A stretch of DNA of 39,436 nt. Origin: Neobacillus paridis. GTDB lineage: Bacteria > Bacillota > Bacilli > Bacillales > Cytobacillaceae. Below, piece after piece: positions 1-7,410 of this stretch (within the stretch, counting starts at the first letter, position 1; every line of letters starts with the position of its first letter). Made by a program: the position numbers and the translations under genes. The stretch lies in the NCBI RefSeq assembly GCF_016765675.1, contig NZ_JAESWB010000408.1, positions 1 to 39,436 on the forward strand. Reading direction: 5' to 3'. Under the pieces are notes generated by a model. The model was not told the DNA's origin. It searched no databases and saw only the letters and a list, made by a program, of their open reading frames with translations.

Positions 1-315
<315 letters not shown>

Positions 316-401
316 GTTGAGTTGAAATAGCTCATAAAATTTAACGTTGGCTTCATTTCAATAAAGAAATGAATGATTATTGTTTGTTGACGTTTTTGTT
401 T

Positions 402-420
402 GTTTAGTTTTCAAAGAACC
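402..420 (-). promoter_or_regulatory. rRNA leader boxA-like antitermination element
   Basis: On the minus strand, about 90 nt before the 16S start, the leader reads GGTTCTTTGAAAACTAAAC. This matches the boxA-type motif (TCTTTGAAAAC core) typical of Bacillus rRNA leaders, where Nus factors are thought to assemble to prevent premature termination. Assignment is by motif and position only. Confidence 0.6.
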
Positions 421-436
421 ATCCAACTAATTAAAG

Positions 437-510
437 TGGAGCGGGTGATGGGAATCGAACCCACAACAACAGCTTGGAAGGCTGTGGTTTTACCACTAAA
501 CTACACCCGC
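437..510 (-). tRNA. tRNA-Gly (TCC)
   Basis: The 74-nt minus-strand cloverleaf has acceptor arm GCGGGTG/CACCCGC, a GGTTCGATTCC T-loop, an encoded CCA end and anticodon TCC. It is the last tRNA before the 16S gene. A copy of its 5' half lies upstream at 637-670. Confidence 0.96.
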
Positions 511-670
511 ATATAATAATAATTTACTAACCACATTTTGCTTACGAATCTTCATGCCTCTTCCTCTTCAAGTTTAATCAAGGATGTTTTATGCGTCGAG
601 GCAACTCGAAGTGAATCCATAGGTGCTTTTGCTCATGGCTGTGGTTTTACCACTAAACTACACCCGCATA
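511..670 (-). repeat. tRNA-Gly 5'-half copy joined to a structured spacer
   Basis: Positions 637-670 repeat, with 34 identical bases, the 5' half of the tRNA-Gly at 437-510 (acceptor 5' strand, D arm and part of the anticodon arm). No T arm or 3' acceptor strand follows, so it cannot fold as a tRNA. The adjoining 511-636 holds no gene. Its part next to the half tRNA shares short blocks (GAGCAAA, CGAGTTG, GACGC, in minus-strand order) with the spacer beside the tRNA-Asn half copy at 1560-1689, suggesting one element family. Origin by recombination or insertion is inferred. Confidence 0.7.
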
Positions 671-699
671 CATTATAAGATGAGGTTGATTATTTTGAA

Positions 700-776
700 T
701 GGTCGGGAAAACAGGATTCGAACCTGCGACCCCTTGGTCCCAAACCAAGTGCTCTACCAAGCTGAGCTATTTCCCG
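700..776 (-). tRNA. tRNA-Pro (TGG)
   Basis: A complete 77-nt cloverleaf on the minus strand with acceptor CGGGAAA/TTTCCCG, anticodon TGG in the loop TTTGGGA, a GGTTCGAATCC T-loop and an encoded CCA. Confidence 0.96.
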
Positions 777-782
777 TTAATA

Positions 783-859
<77 letters not shown>

Positions 860-918
860 GTTTTTAATAACCAACTTTTAAATAATATCACAAGCACATT
901 GGTTTGTCAATGTTTTTT

Positions 919-1004
<86 letters not shown>

Positions 1005-1063
1005 ATTATCAACGACGAGATTCATCTTAGCAGATATATTTCTATATTTCAAGAGGTAAATTC

Positions 1064-1148
1064 TGGTGCGGGTGAAGGGAGTCGAACCCCCACGCCTTGC
1101 GGCGCCAGATCCTAAGTCTGGTGCGTCTGCCAATTCCGCCACACCCGC
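1064..1148 (-). tRNA. tRNA-Leu (TAG)
   Basis: An 85-nt class II tRNA on the minus strand with acceptor GCGGGTG/CACCCGC, a long variable arm, anticodon TAG and an encoded CCA. Confidence 0.96.
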
Positions 1149-1159
1149 ATTTTTTGAAA

Positions 1160-1234
1160 TGGCTGGGCTAGCAGGATTCGAACCTGCGAATGACGGAGTC
1201 AAAGTCCGTTGCCTTACCGCTTGGCTATAGCCCA
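1160..1234 (-). tRNA. tRNA-Gln (TTG)
   Basis: A 75-nt minus-strand cloverleaf starting TGGGCTATAGCCAAGCGG, with anticodon TTG in loop CTTTGAC and an encoded CCA. The U1 start is typical of bacterial tRNA-Gln. Confidence 0.96.
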
Positions 1235-1293
1235 ACAATAATAAATTATTATGGAAAGAAACAGGAAATGGACTAAACCTCATCTCCCATTTC

Positions 1294-1368
1294 TGATGAC
1301 CCCTACGGGATTCGAACCCGTGTTACCGCCGTGAAAGGGCGGTGTCTTAACCGCTTGACCAAGGGGCC
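1294..1368 (-). tRNA. tRNA-Glu (TTC), 3' end encoded as TCA instead of CCA
   Basis: A minus-strand cloverleaf starting GGCCCCTTGGTCAAGCGG, with anticodon TTC, acceptor GGCCCCT/AGGGGTC including one G-U pair, and discriminator A at 1297. The next three bases (1296-1294) read TCA, while most neighbours encode CCA. The mature end would therefore need trimming and CCA addition. Confidence 0.95.
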
Positions 1369-1384
1369 GAAAATGTTTATTAAA

Positions 1385-1472
1385 CGGAGAAGGAGGGATT
1401 TGAACCCTCGCGCCGCTTACGCGACCTACACCCTTAGCAGGGGCGCCTCTTCAGCCACTTGAGTACTTCCCC
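1385..1472 (-). tRNA. tRNA-Ser (GCT), no encoded CCA
   Basis: An 88-nt class II tRNA on the minus strand with acceptor GGGGAAG/CTTCTCC, a long variable arm (GGTCGCGTAAGCGGC), anticodon GCT and discriminator G at 1385. The bases after it read TTTA, so CCA must be added by nucleotidyltransferase. Confidence 0.95.
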
Positions 1473-1476
1473 TATA

Positions 1477-1551
1477 TGGCTCCGCAGGTAGGATTCGAAC
1501 CTACGACCGATCGGTTAACAGCCGATAGCTCTACCACTGAGCTACTGCGGA
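1477..1551 (-). tRNA. tRNA-Asn (GTT)
   Basis: A 75-nt minus-strand cloverleaf starting TCCGCAGTAGCTCAGTGG, with anticodon GTT and an encoded CCA. It is the first complete tRNA of the operon. A degenerate copy of its 5' half lies upstream at 1666-1689. Confidence 0.96.
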
Positions 1552-1559
1552 AAAATAAA

Positions 1560-1689
1560 ATGTATTCCATACTCATTGCATAAATTGTGTCCCCGCCTCA
1601 GTATGCTTATTCAAGCAGCGTCTCGGCGTGTACAACTCGCAGCTTTTCCACGACGCTTTGCTCGTCTTTACCACTGAGCTATTGCGGAA
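1560..1689 (-). repeat. tRNA-Asn 5'-half copy joined to a structured spacer
   Basis: Positions 1666-1689 match the first 24 nt of tRNA-Asn with two substitutions, and no 3' half follows. The adjoining sequence (about 1575-1665) shares short ordered blocks with the spacer next to the tRNA-Gly half copy (GAGCAAA, CGAGTTG, GACGC, and a TTGA.TAA block). This is the first transcribed sequence after the operon promoter and its hairpin. No gene was found here. Confidence 0.65.
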
Positions 1690-1702
1690 TAAAACTAAAA
1701 AA

Positions 1703-1725
1703 TAAGGCAGATGCCTTATCGACTC
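1703..1725 (-). terminator. Hairpin with U-tract downstream of sprT and at the tRNA operon start
   Basis: On the minus strand the sequence reads ATAAGGC-ATCT-GCCTTAT followed by TTTTTT, a compact intrinsic terminator. It lies 72 nt beyond the sprT-like stop codon and probably ends that transcript. It also falls at about +6 to +23 of the tRNA operon transcript predicted from the promoter at 1731-1759, an unusual arrangement. Confidence 0.7.
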
Positions 1726-1730
1726 TTTAC

Positions 1731-1759
1731 ATTATAATGACGGGAGAAGTTAAAGTCAA
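1731..1759 (-). promoter_or_regulatory. Strong sigma-A promoter of the tRNA-rRNA operon
   Basis: On the minus strand a -35 TTGACT (1754-1759) is followed after exactly 17 bp by a perfect -10 TATAAT (1731-1736). No other gene lies between it and the tRNA cluster, so it is assigned to the tRNA/16S operon. Transcription should start near 1724. Confidence 0.8.
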
Positions 1760-1796
1760 TAAGATTTATAGTAGAAATAAATGGAACGGAGCATAT

Positions 1797-2270
1797 TTAT
1801 TTTAGAATAACTTCCTTCACTTTTGCTAATTTGCCCCTGCACCTTCCGCAAACAAATCTGCTCGTGTTGATACTTCTTTTTCTCTGATAGGTAAGATGGC
1901 AATTGGTACATTGATAGACGAGAAATTTTTTCACGGGACGTTTTGCTTTGGCTTCCGGGAGCTGATTACAAAAACGGGGTGCACCTACTTTTTTTAATAA
2001 CTGCTTAAAATCCTTATCACGGTGTTGGTGTCCTTTTCCTTCAAGATGAAGATGGTAATGACATAATTCGTGCTTAATGATCCCGATTAATTCCTTATGG
2101 CCAAGCTGCTCTAGATATCTCTTATTTATTTCTATATTATGGGTTCCCAGAAGATAGCGGCCCCCGGTGGTTCTTAATCTGGTGTTAAAAACTGCCCTAT
2201 GCTTAAATGGCTTGCCGAATGAATCGATGGATATCTTTTCAACTAATAATTGCAGTTCTACATCATTCAA
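1797..2270 (-). CDS. SprT-like zinc metallopeptidase family protein (YdcK type)
   Basis: A 157-residue protein of the SprT-like family. A zinc metallopeptidase motif HELCH with a further histidine (HLEGKGHQH) lies near residues 85-105. The C-terminus carries a four-cysteine zinc ribbon (CTNC and CGRC). The start is TTG, chosen because GAGGGAG lies about 8 bases upstream and no better ATG exists. In B. subtilis the homologue ydcK occupies the same place between tex and the trnS tRNA cluster. The cellular role of the bacterial proteins is not established; relation to eukaryotic Spartan suggests DNA-protein crosslink processing, but that is only analogy. Confidence 0.88.
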   Translation of the reverse strand: MNDVELQLLVEKISIDSFGKPFKHRAVFNTRLRTTGGRYLLGTHNIEINKRYLEQLGHKELIGIIKHELCHYHLHLEGKGHQHRDKDFKQLLKKVGAPRFCNQLPEAKAKRPVKKFLVYQCTNCHLTYQRKRSINTSRFVCGRCRGKLAKVKEVILK

Positions 2271-2364
2271 TTTTCCGCTCCCTCGCTTCTGTAAGAACGT
2301 GACAACCTATTATAGCATATATTATTTATACACTTAATGAAAATCCACTTTGGGAGGTTTCATT

Positions 2365-2478
2365 ATGCCGACTTGGTTTCAAAACCAAATGAAAAGAGCC
2401 TTTTTTGAAAAAAACCGCCATCAGATCAAATTATTAAACCAATGTTGGTTTTTTTACAGAAAAAAACACTGCTCATAA
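2365..2478 (+). CDS. cmpA: Cortex morphogenetic protein A, CmpA-like (37 aa)
   Basis: A 37-codon plus-strand gene starting MPTWFQNQMK and ending YRKKHCS, preceded by a strong ribosome binding site (GGGAGG, 7 bases before the ATG). The size, basic and aromatic composition with the NQCWFFYRKK segment, and position between tex and the SprT-like gene agree with my recollection of B. subtilis CmpA, a mother-cell sporulation protein that delays cortex assembly and promotes SpoIVA quality control with ClpXP. It is transcribed divergently from the SprT-like gene. No convincing sigma-E promoter was identified; a CATATATT -10-like box occurs near 2318. Confidence 0.8.
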   Translation: MPTWFQNQMKRAFFEKNRHQIKLLNQCWFFYRKKHCS

Positions 2479-2483
2479 TAAAA

Positions 2484-2808
2484 GCGAAAGCGCCTTCGGA
2501 ACAAGCACAGCTTGTTCCTGCGAAGCTTATTCTCTCAGTAGCTTTCCTTAGTGGTTAGCCCCGACATAGGAAGACTTATCGACTGGCAAGCGAAGCGCAG
2601 CCAAAGATTAGTCTTCCTTAGTGCGAACGAAGTAGCCAAGCAAATGCACTTCTACCCTAAAAGTCCCCCTCTTAACTTTTTGGGAGAAGATTATTTGACC
2701 TCAAGCGCCTTGGATAATTCTGATGAGCAAAAGGGGAGCTGGCCCAGGGGCTGCTTTAGTCTTCTTGCAGTTTGATTTTAGAACCAAAGAAGTCCCAGGC
2801 GCTTTCAC
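2484..2808. repeat. Structured intergenic element with terminal inverted repeats
   Basis: This stretch between cmpA and tex has no gene. Its ends are inverted copies (GAAAGCGCCT near 2490 and AGGCGCTTTC near 2793). Inside lie nested inverted repeats: GAACAAGC/GCTTGTTC near 2500-2520, AGCCCC near 2559 with GGGGCT near 2746, and GGAAGACT/AGTCTTCC near 2567-2622 enclosing ACTGGC and GCCA. It resembles the dispersed GCGAAAGCGCC elements I recall from Bacillus intergenic regions. Open frames inside it lack ribosome binding sites and protein-like features. Confidence 0.6.
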
Positions 2809-2838
2809 TATATTAAAAAACAGTGTTTTTTCTTTTGA

Positions 2839-5010
2839 TCAGGACGGTTGCAACATTGTTAGGGCCACGCGTCCTTTTTTCATATCGACAGAATCAACCC
2901 AGACTGTGACAACGTCTCCCACGGAAACGATGTCCATTGGATGCTTTACAAAGCGTTTGCTAAGCTTGGAGATGTGAACAAGCCCATCCTGCTTTACTCC
3001 GATATCGATAAATGCACCAAAGTCGACTACATTTCGGACCGTTCCCTGCAGTTCCATCCCCGGTTTCAAATCCTCCAGTTTTAAAACATCTTTTTTCAAC
3101 AGTGGACGAGGCAGGTCATCACGCGGATCTCTTTCCGGCCTCATTAATGCATCGACGATGTCTTTTAGAGTTAATTCACCTATGGCCAACTCTACAGATA
3201 CAGCCTTTAAGTCGAGTCCATTTAAAGCATTTTTCAACTCTTCCGTTCCTAGATCTGCCGTGGTAAAACCTAGGTTCGTTAAAAGTTTCTTAACCTCATC
3301 ATAGTTTTCCGGGTGAATTGCGGTACGGTCTAACGGTTCTTGCCCATCAAGCACCCTGAGGAAACCAATTGCCTGTTCATACGTTTTAGCTCCAAGCCGA
3401 GGGACCTTCTTTAACTGTGCCCTGCTGGTGAATTTTCCTTCCTCCTCCCGCAGCTTGACGACATTATTTGCAGCCGTCTTGGTCAGCCCGGAAACATATT
3501 GCAGCAATGATGCGGAAGCAGTATTGACATTAACACCAACCTGGTTAACTGCCGTTTCCACAACAAAATGTAACGATTCAGAAAGCCGTTTTTGCGATAC
3601 GTCATGCTGATATTGTCCGACTCCTACCGATTTTGGATCAATTTTGACTAATTCAGCCAGCGGGTCCTGCAGGCGGCGGGCAATCGAAACGGCACTTCTT
3701 TCCTCAACATGCAAATCCGGAAACTCTTCACGTGCCAAATCCGATGCGGAATACACACTAGCGCCAGCTTCATTTACGATAATATAGAAAATTTCTTCAT
3801 CCATTTCTTTTAAAATATCCGCAACAAATTGCTCTGTTTCCCTCGAGGCCGTGCCGTTTCCAATGGCACACATTTCTACTTTGTAATCTCGCAGGATTTT
3901 GATTAATTTTTCACGAGCTTCCTTCGTTTTTGAAACAGGGGGATGCGGATAAATTACATCAATTTTGAGTACTTTTCCAGTTTCATCGACGACAGCCAGC
4001 TTGCAGCCAGTCCGATAAGCAGGGTCCACTCCTAAAACCATTTTCCCTTTTAGCGGCGGTTGTAAAAGCAAATTCCTTAGATTTTCGGAAAAAATATGTA
4101 TCGCTTGTTCTTCCGCCTTTTCAGTTAATTCGTTACGGATCTCCCGCTCGATTGAAGGCTGAATTAATCGTTTATAGCCGTCTTCAATTGCTTCTTGAAC
4201 AATTGCGGTCGCAGGAGTATTTTCTTTTTTTACCCATTTTCTGGTTAGATAAGAAAGAATGAAGTCAACATTCATTTTGATCGATACTCTGAGAATGTCT
4301 TCTTTTTCACCACGATTCAAGGCCAAAATGCGGTGAGGAACAATTTTACTTACCGGTTCTTCATACTCATAGTACATTTCGTAGACATTTTTTTCATCCT
4401 TCTCCGCATCCTTAACCGCAGAGACGACGGAACCAGATTTAAATGTTTCGCGGCGAATCCACTTGCGGCCGTCCGCATCATCAGACACCATTTCGGCAAT
4501 GATATCCCGCGCCCCGGCAATGGCATCATCGACAGTGAGCACTTCTTTTTCATCGGACAAAAATTCTTTTGCCTTCTCTTCAACGCTCTCGGTTGAAAAA
4601 GTAAGCAGCCACTCCGCCAATGGTTCGAGACCTTTTTCTTTGGCAACCGTTGCCTTTGTCCGTCGCTTTTGTTTATAAGGACGGTATAAATCTTCGACCT
4701 CTTGCAGCTTCTCCGCTTTGACGATTGTCCGTTGCAGTTCTTCGGTTAATTTCCCTTGCTCAGCAATAATTCGTAATACTTCTTCTTTTCGCTGATCAAG
4801 GTTTTGGAGATATTGCCATCGTTCTAAAATGTTACGGATTTGAACTTCATCAAGAGCGCCGGTCATTTCTTTGCGGTAGCGGGCAATAAAGGGAACTGTA
4901 TTACCCTCATTTGTTAATGAAATGACACTCTTCACCTGTTTGGGGGATATTCCTTGTTCAGCGGCGATTTTGCCGATATGTTGATCCTCTTTTACGATTG
5001 TTTCAGTCAC
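2839..5010 (-). CDS. tex: Tex family RNA-binding transcription accessory protein
   Basis: A 723-residue Tex/YdcI protein. Order of parts: an N-terminal helical region, a YqgF/RuvC-like domain starting at VLGVDPAYRTGCKLAVVDE near residue 330, a helix-hairpin-helix pair (NTASASLLQYVSGL to VPRLGAKTYEQAIGFLRV, about 500-560), and a C-terminal S1 RNA-binding domain (GMELQGTVRNVVDFGAFIDIG, about 645-720). GTG start with GGAGG 9 bases upstream. Tex binds nucleic acids and affects transcription, but its precise role in Bacillus is unclear. In B. subtilis the rsb-sigB operon lies between ndoA and this gene; here ndoA is the direct upstream neighbour. Confidence 0.95.
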   Translation of the reverse strand: MTETIVKEDQHIGKIAAEQGISPKQVKSVISLTNEGNTVPFIARYRKEMTGALDEVQIRNILERWQYLQNLDQRKEEVLRIIAEQGKLTEELQRTIVKAEKLQEVEDLYRPYKQKRRTKATVAKEKGLEPLAEWLLTFSTESVEEKAKEFLSDEKEVLTVDDAIAGARDIIAEMVSDDADGRKWIRRETFKSGSVVSAVKDAEKDEKNVYEMYYEYEEPVSKIVPHRILALNRGEKEDILRVSIKMNVDFILSYLTRKWVKKENTPATAIVQEAIEDGYKRLIQPSIEREIRNELTEKAEEQAIHIFSENLRNLLLQPPLKGKMVLGVDPAYRTGCKLAVVDETGKVLKIDVIYPHPPVSKTKEAREKLIKILRDYKVEMCAIGNGTASRETEQFVADILKEMDEEIFYIIVNEAGASVYSASDLAREEFPDLHVEERSAVSIARRLQDPLAELVKIDPKSVGVGQYQHDVSQKRLSESLHFVVETAVNQVGVNVNTASASLLQYVSGLTKTAANNVVKLREEEGKFTSRAQLKKVPRLGAKTYEQAIGFLRVLDGQEPLDRTAIHPENYDEVKKLLTNLGFTTADLGTEELKNALNGLDLKAVSVELAIGELTLKDIVDALMRPERDPRDDLPRPLLKKDVLKLEDLKPGMELQGTVRNVVDFGAFIDIGVKQDGLVHISKLSKRFVKHPMDIVSVGDVVTVWVDSVDMKKGRVALTMLQPS

Positions 5011-5084
5011 ACAGATAAACCTCCATTCCTTTCCTCTTATTTTATCAGAATAACGGGGGTATTTTCATTAACACAAGTCCGTCA

Positions 5085-5114
5085 AAAAGAAAAAGCAAGC
5101 TTTTTCAGCTTGCT
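5085..5114 (-). terminator. Second intrinsic terminator between ndoA and tex
   Basis: Minus strand: AGCAAGCT-GAAA-AAGCTTGCT followed by TTTTTCTTTTT. It stands in tandem with the terminator at 5144-5174 and separates ndoA from tex, so tex probably has its own promoter in the 75 bases upstream of its start. Confidence 0.8.
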
Positions 5115-5143
5115 CAAGCAGTTGAAGGCAGAAAAATATGTAC

Positions 5144-5174
5144 GAAAAAACGCTCTTTTTTCTTAAAAGAGCGT
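5144..5174 (-). terminator. Intrinsic terminator of the ndoAI-ndoA unit
   Basis: Minus strand: ACGCTCTTTT-AAGAA-AAAAGAGCGT followed by TTTTTCG, 10 bases past the ndoA stop codon. Confidence 0.88.
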
Positions 5175-5183
5175 GTCATTTCC

Positions 5184-5534
5184 CTAGAATTCGATGAGAC
5201 CTAGACTCACTTGTAAGGCTTCATCCACTTTCTCCATCATTTCCTCATCGAGATGGGTAATTTTATCGGTTAATCGCTGTTTATCGATTGTACGAATTTG
5301 CTCCAACAGGATGACGGAATCTCGTTCAAATCCGTAGCGTTTTGCATCAATTTCAACATGAGTAGGTAGCTTCGCTTTTTGAATTTGAGCAGTAATCGCT
5401 GCAATAATAACTGTGGGACTAAACCGATTCCCGATATCGTTTTGGATGACAAGAACAGGACGGACACCGCCTTGTTCAGAACCAACAACTGGGGATAGGT
5501 CCGCGAAATATACGTCACCACGCTTGACAATCAA
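5184..5534 (-). CDS. ndoA: mRNA interferase toxin EndoA (MazF family)
   Basis: A 116-residue MazF/PemK fold toxin, the same length as I recall for B. subtilis NdoA. The N-terminus [20 protein letters not shown] and the block [12 protein letters not shown] carry the conserved catalytic surface. It is a sequence-specific endoribonuclease (UACAU in B. subtilis) inhibited by the antitoxin encoded directly upstream, four bases away. Nothing suggests inactivation. Confidence 0.96.
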   Translation of the reverse strand: MIVKRGDVYFADLSPVVGSEQGGVRPVLVIQNDIGNRFSPTVIIAAITAQIQKAKLPTHVEIDAKRYGFERDSVILLEQIRTIDKQRLTDKITHLDEEMMEKVDEALQVSLGLIEF

Positions 5535-5538
5535 AGGT

Positions 5539-5820
5539 TTAACCTCCGCTTACAAGACGTTCAACGGTATGCTCTGCCTCATATTCTGCCTGAAATGCTT
5601 CTGATGCGATTCTTAGATTGATTTTAGCCATTTCCATGTATCCACGTCTCATGGATTCGCGAATTTGTCTCTGTTTTCGTTCGCGTAAATACATTTTTGT
5701 TGCCTGGTAGATAAATTCACTGCGGTTTACATTTTCTTGTTGAACAAAACCATCAAGTTCTGTTAACAAATGTTGTGGTAATTTCACCAAGATCTCCGTA
5801 GTTGCGCTGGATTCAGACAC
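5539..5820 (-). CDS. ndoAI: EndoA antitoxin, ribbon-helix-helix (NdoAI/MazE type)
   Basis: A 93-residue ribbon-helix-helix antitoxin. The first strand ([16 protein letters not shown]) and helices ([18 protein letters not shown]) form the DNA-binding dimer, and the C-terminal [15 protein letters not shown] is the toxin-binding tail. A GTG start at 5820 was preferred over the ATG six bases upstream: GGAGG is 9 bases from the GTG but only 3 from the ATG, and the B. subtilis protein begins MSESS. Likely cotranscribed with ndoA and autoregulated. Confidence 0.95.
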   Translation of the reverse strand: MSESSATTEILVKLPQHLLTELDGFVQQENVNRSEFIYQATKMYLRERKQRQIRESMRRGYMEMAKINLRIASEAFQAEYEAEHTVERLVSGG

Positions 5821-6084
5821 AAACATACACCTCCACCATCACTACACACCATTTTTAAAAAAACAGAATTATATCCATAAAACTGCCCATGCCATCATAA
5901 CTGCCCATAAAAGGGCTACCATCGGCATGTTATCATTTATCTATACCATAATTTATAATAACATTATTCTTCCTTCGTGCATAGTCTAAATATAATCCCT
6001 ACTGTATTATAAGCCAATTGGACATTCTTTTATGCACGATTTACACGCAATCTCATCAATATGTTAAATATTCTCTAATAGAAC

Positions 6085-7248
6085 TCACGAATTAAGCAGA
6101 TAATTGTTTATAGCGACTATCTTTCCGTCCTTTTTATAGATCCTTGGAACCCGGGCGGCTATGATACACGGTACTTCATAATTGATTGTTTCCAGCTTAG
6201 CAGCTATTTCATTAACGGAGATAAATTGATTCCCCTGGGTGCCAATCAATGTCACTTCTGTTCCACGCGGAAAATATTCCGGGAGGCGCACCATGCATTG
6301 ATCCATACATATTCTGCCGACAATTGGAGCCCGTACGCCTCCGACTAACACTTCCTGGCCTGAAAGTTTACGGATCCAGCCATCGGCATAGCCAATTGGA
6401 AGCGTACCAATCCACTCATCCCCTTGACTTTCATAGGTTGCTCCATAGCTAACCTTATCCCCCTTGTGCAGCTTTTTGACATTGACAAGCCTTGTTTTCA
6501 ATGAAAAAGCTTCGTGCAAAGGAAAGGGGATTTCTTTTTCCATTTCCAGTGACGGGGTTAACCCATACATGGCTATCCCCAGCCGGATGGTGTTAAAATA
6601 AGCCTTCTTAAAACGGATCGTGGCAGCACTATTGCTGGTATGAACATATTGAGGACGCTGGGACAACTGGCCAAGCATTTTTTCAAAAAAGGCTAATTGC
6701 TGATTGAAATAGGTGGTATCGAGTTCATCAGCTGTGGCAAAGTGAGTAAAGATGCCTTCAAATACCAACCGTTTATCCCTTGATACAAACTGCTCAATGG
6801 CTGTTAATTCCTCACTGCTCCGTACGCCAATTCTCCCCATGCCTGAATCTACCTTAATATGAAGCAACAGACGGTCGCTGTCAGACAAATATTTTTGCGC
6901 CTCCTGAAGCCATTCCTGTTGAAAAACAGTCAGGGTGATATGCTTATCGGCTGCCGTCCGGACATCTTCCGGACGAGAGGCACCTAATACCAGAATCGGG
7001 GCGGTGATTCCTTTGTTCCTTAAGGCAATCGCTTCGTCAAGAAAAGCCACTGCTAAGTAAACTGCTCCGGCCTCTAAGGCAGCCTGGGCCACTTGAACAT
7101 CACCATGGCCATAGGCATTTGCTTTTACCACGGCAATGACGTTTATTTCCTTTGGAACGTGTTTCTTTACTGCAGCAACATTCTTACGTATTGAATCTAA
7201 ATCCACTTCTACCCATGTATCACGGTAAAAAGTTCCTTGCGCTTCCAT
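6085..7248 (-). CDS. alr: Alanine racemase
   Basis: A 387-residue PLP enzyme interconverting L- and D-alanine for peptidoglycan. The PLP lysine is K42 in [11 protein letters not shown]; the second-base tyrosine is in KVSYGATY; the C-terminal domain carries [10 protein letters not shown]. The ATG at 7248 ([10 protein letters not shown]) was chosen because AGGAAGTG precedes it; the frame stays open 17 codons further up without a ribosome site. With ddl and murF in the same window, three steps of the D-Ala-D-Ala branch are present. Confidence 0.96.
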   Translation of the reverse strand: MEAQGTFYRDTWVEVDLDSIRKNVAAVKKHVPKEINVIAVVKANAYGHGDVQVAQAALEAGAVYLAVAFLDEAIALRNKGITAPILVLGASRPEDVRTAADKHITLTVFQQEWLQEAQKYLSDSDRLLLHIKVDSGMGRIGVRSSEELTAIEQFVSRDKRLVFEGIFTHFATADELDTTYFNQQLAFFEKMLGQLSQRPQYVHTSNSAATIRFKKAYFNTIRLGIAMYGLTPSLEMEKEIPFPLHEAFSLKTRLVNVKKLHKGDKVSYGATYESQGDEWIGTLPIGYADGWIRKLSGQEVLVGGVRAPIVGRICMDQCMVRLPEYFPRGTEVTLIGTQGNQFISVNEIAAKLETINYEVPCIIAARVPRIYKKDGKIVAINNYLLNS

Positions 7249-7369
7249 GGTTTCACTTCCTGTTTTATTAAATGAACATTCCCATTCTACCACTAACACA
7301 AAAATTCTAAAAGTTGGAGTGAATCCTGCATGCCAGTATGTTTTGCTATCGTTTGCACGGCCTTTTTCA

Positions 7370-7398
7370 GAAAAAACAGACCCCGGCTCGAGGTCTGT
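7370..7398 (-). terminator. Intrinsic terminator after the ydcC-like lipoprotein gene
   Basis: Minus strand: ACAGACCT-CGAGCCG-GGGTCTGT followed by TTTTTTC, 13 bases after the stop codon. It separates the lipoprotein gene from alr. Confidence 0.88.
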
Positions 7399-7410
7399 AA
7401 TTCATCTTGA

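Noticed and set aside
2551..2977. Small plus-strand open frames between cmpA and tex
   Set aside because: They lie in a structured repeat or antisense to tex, without ribosome sites.
4333..4678. Open frames overlapping tex in other frames
   Set aside because: Shadows of the long, well-supported tex gene.
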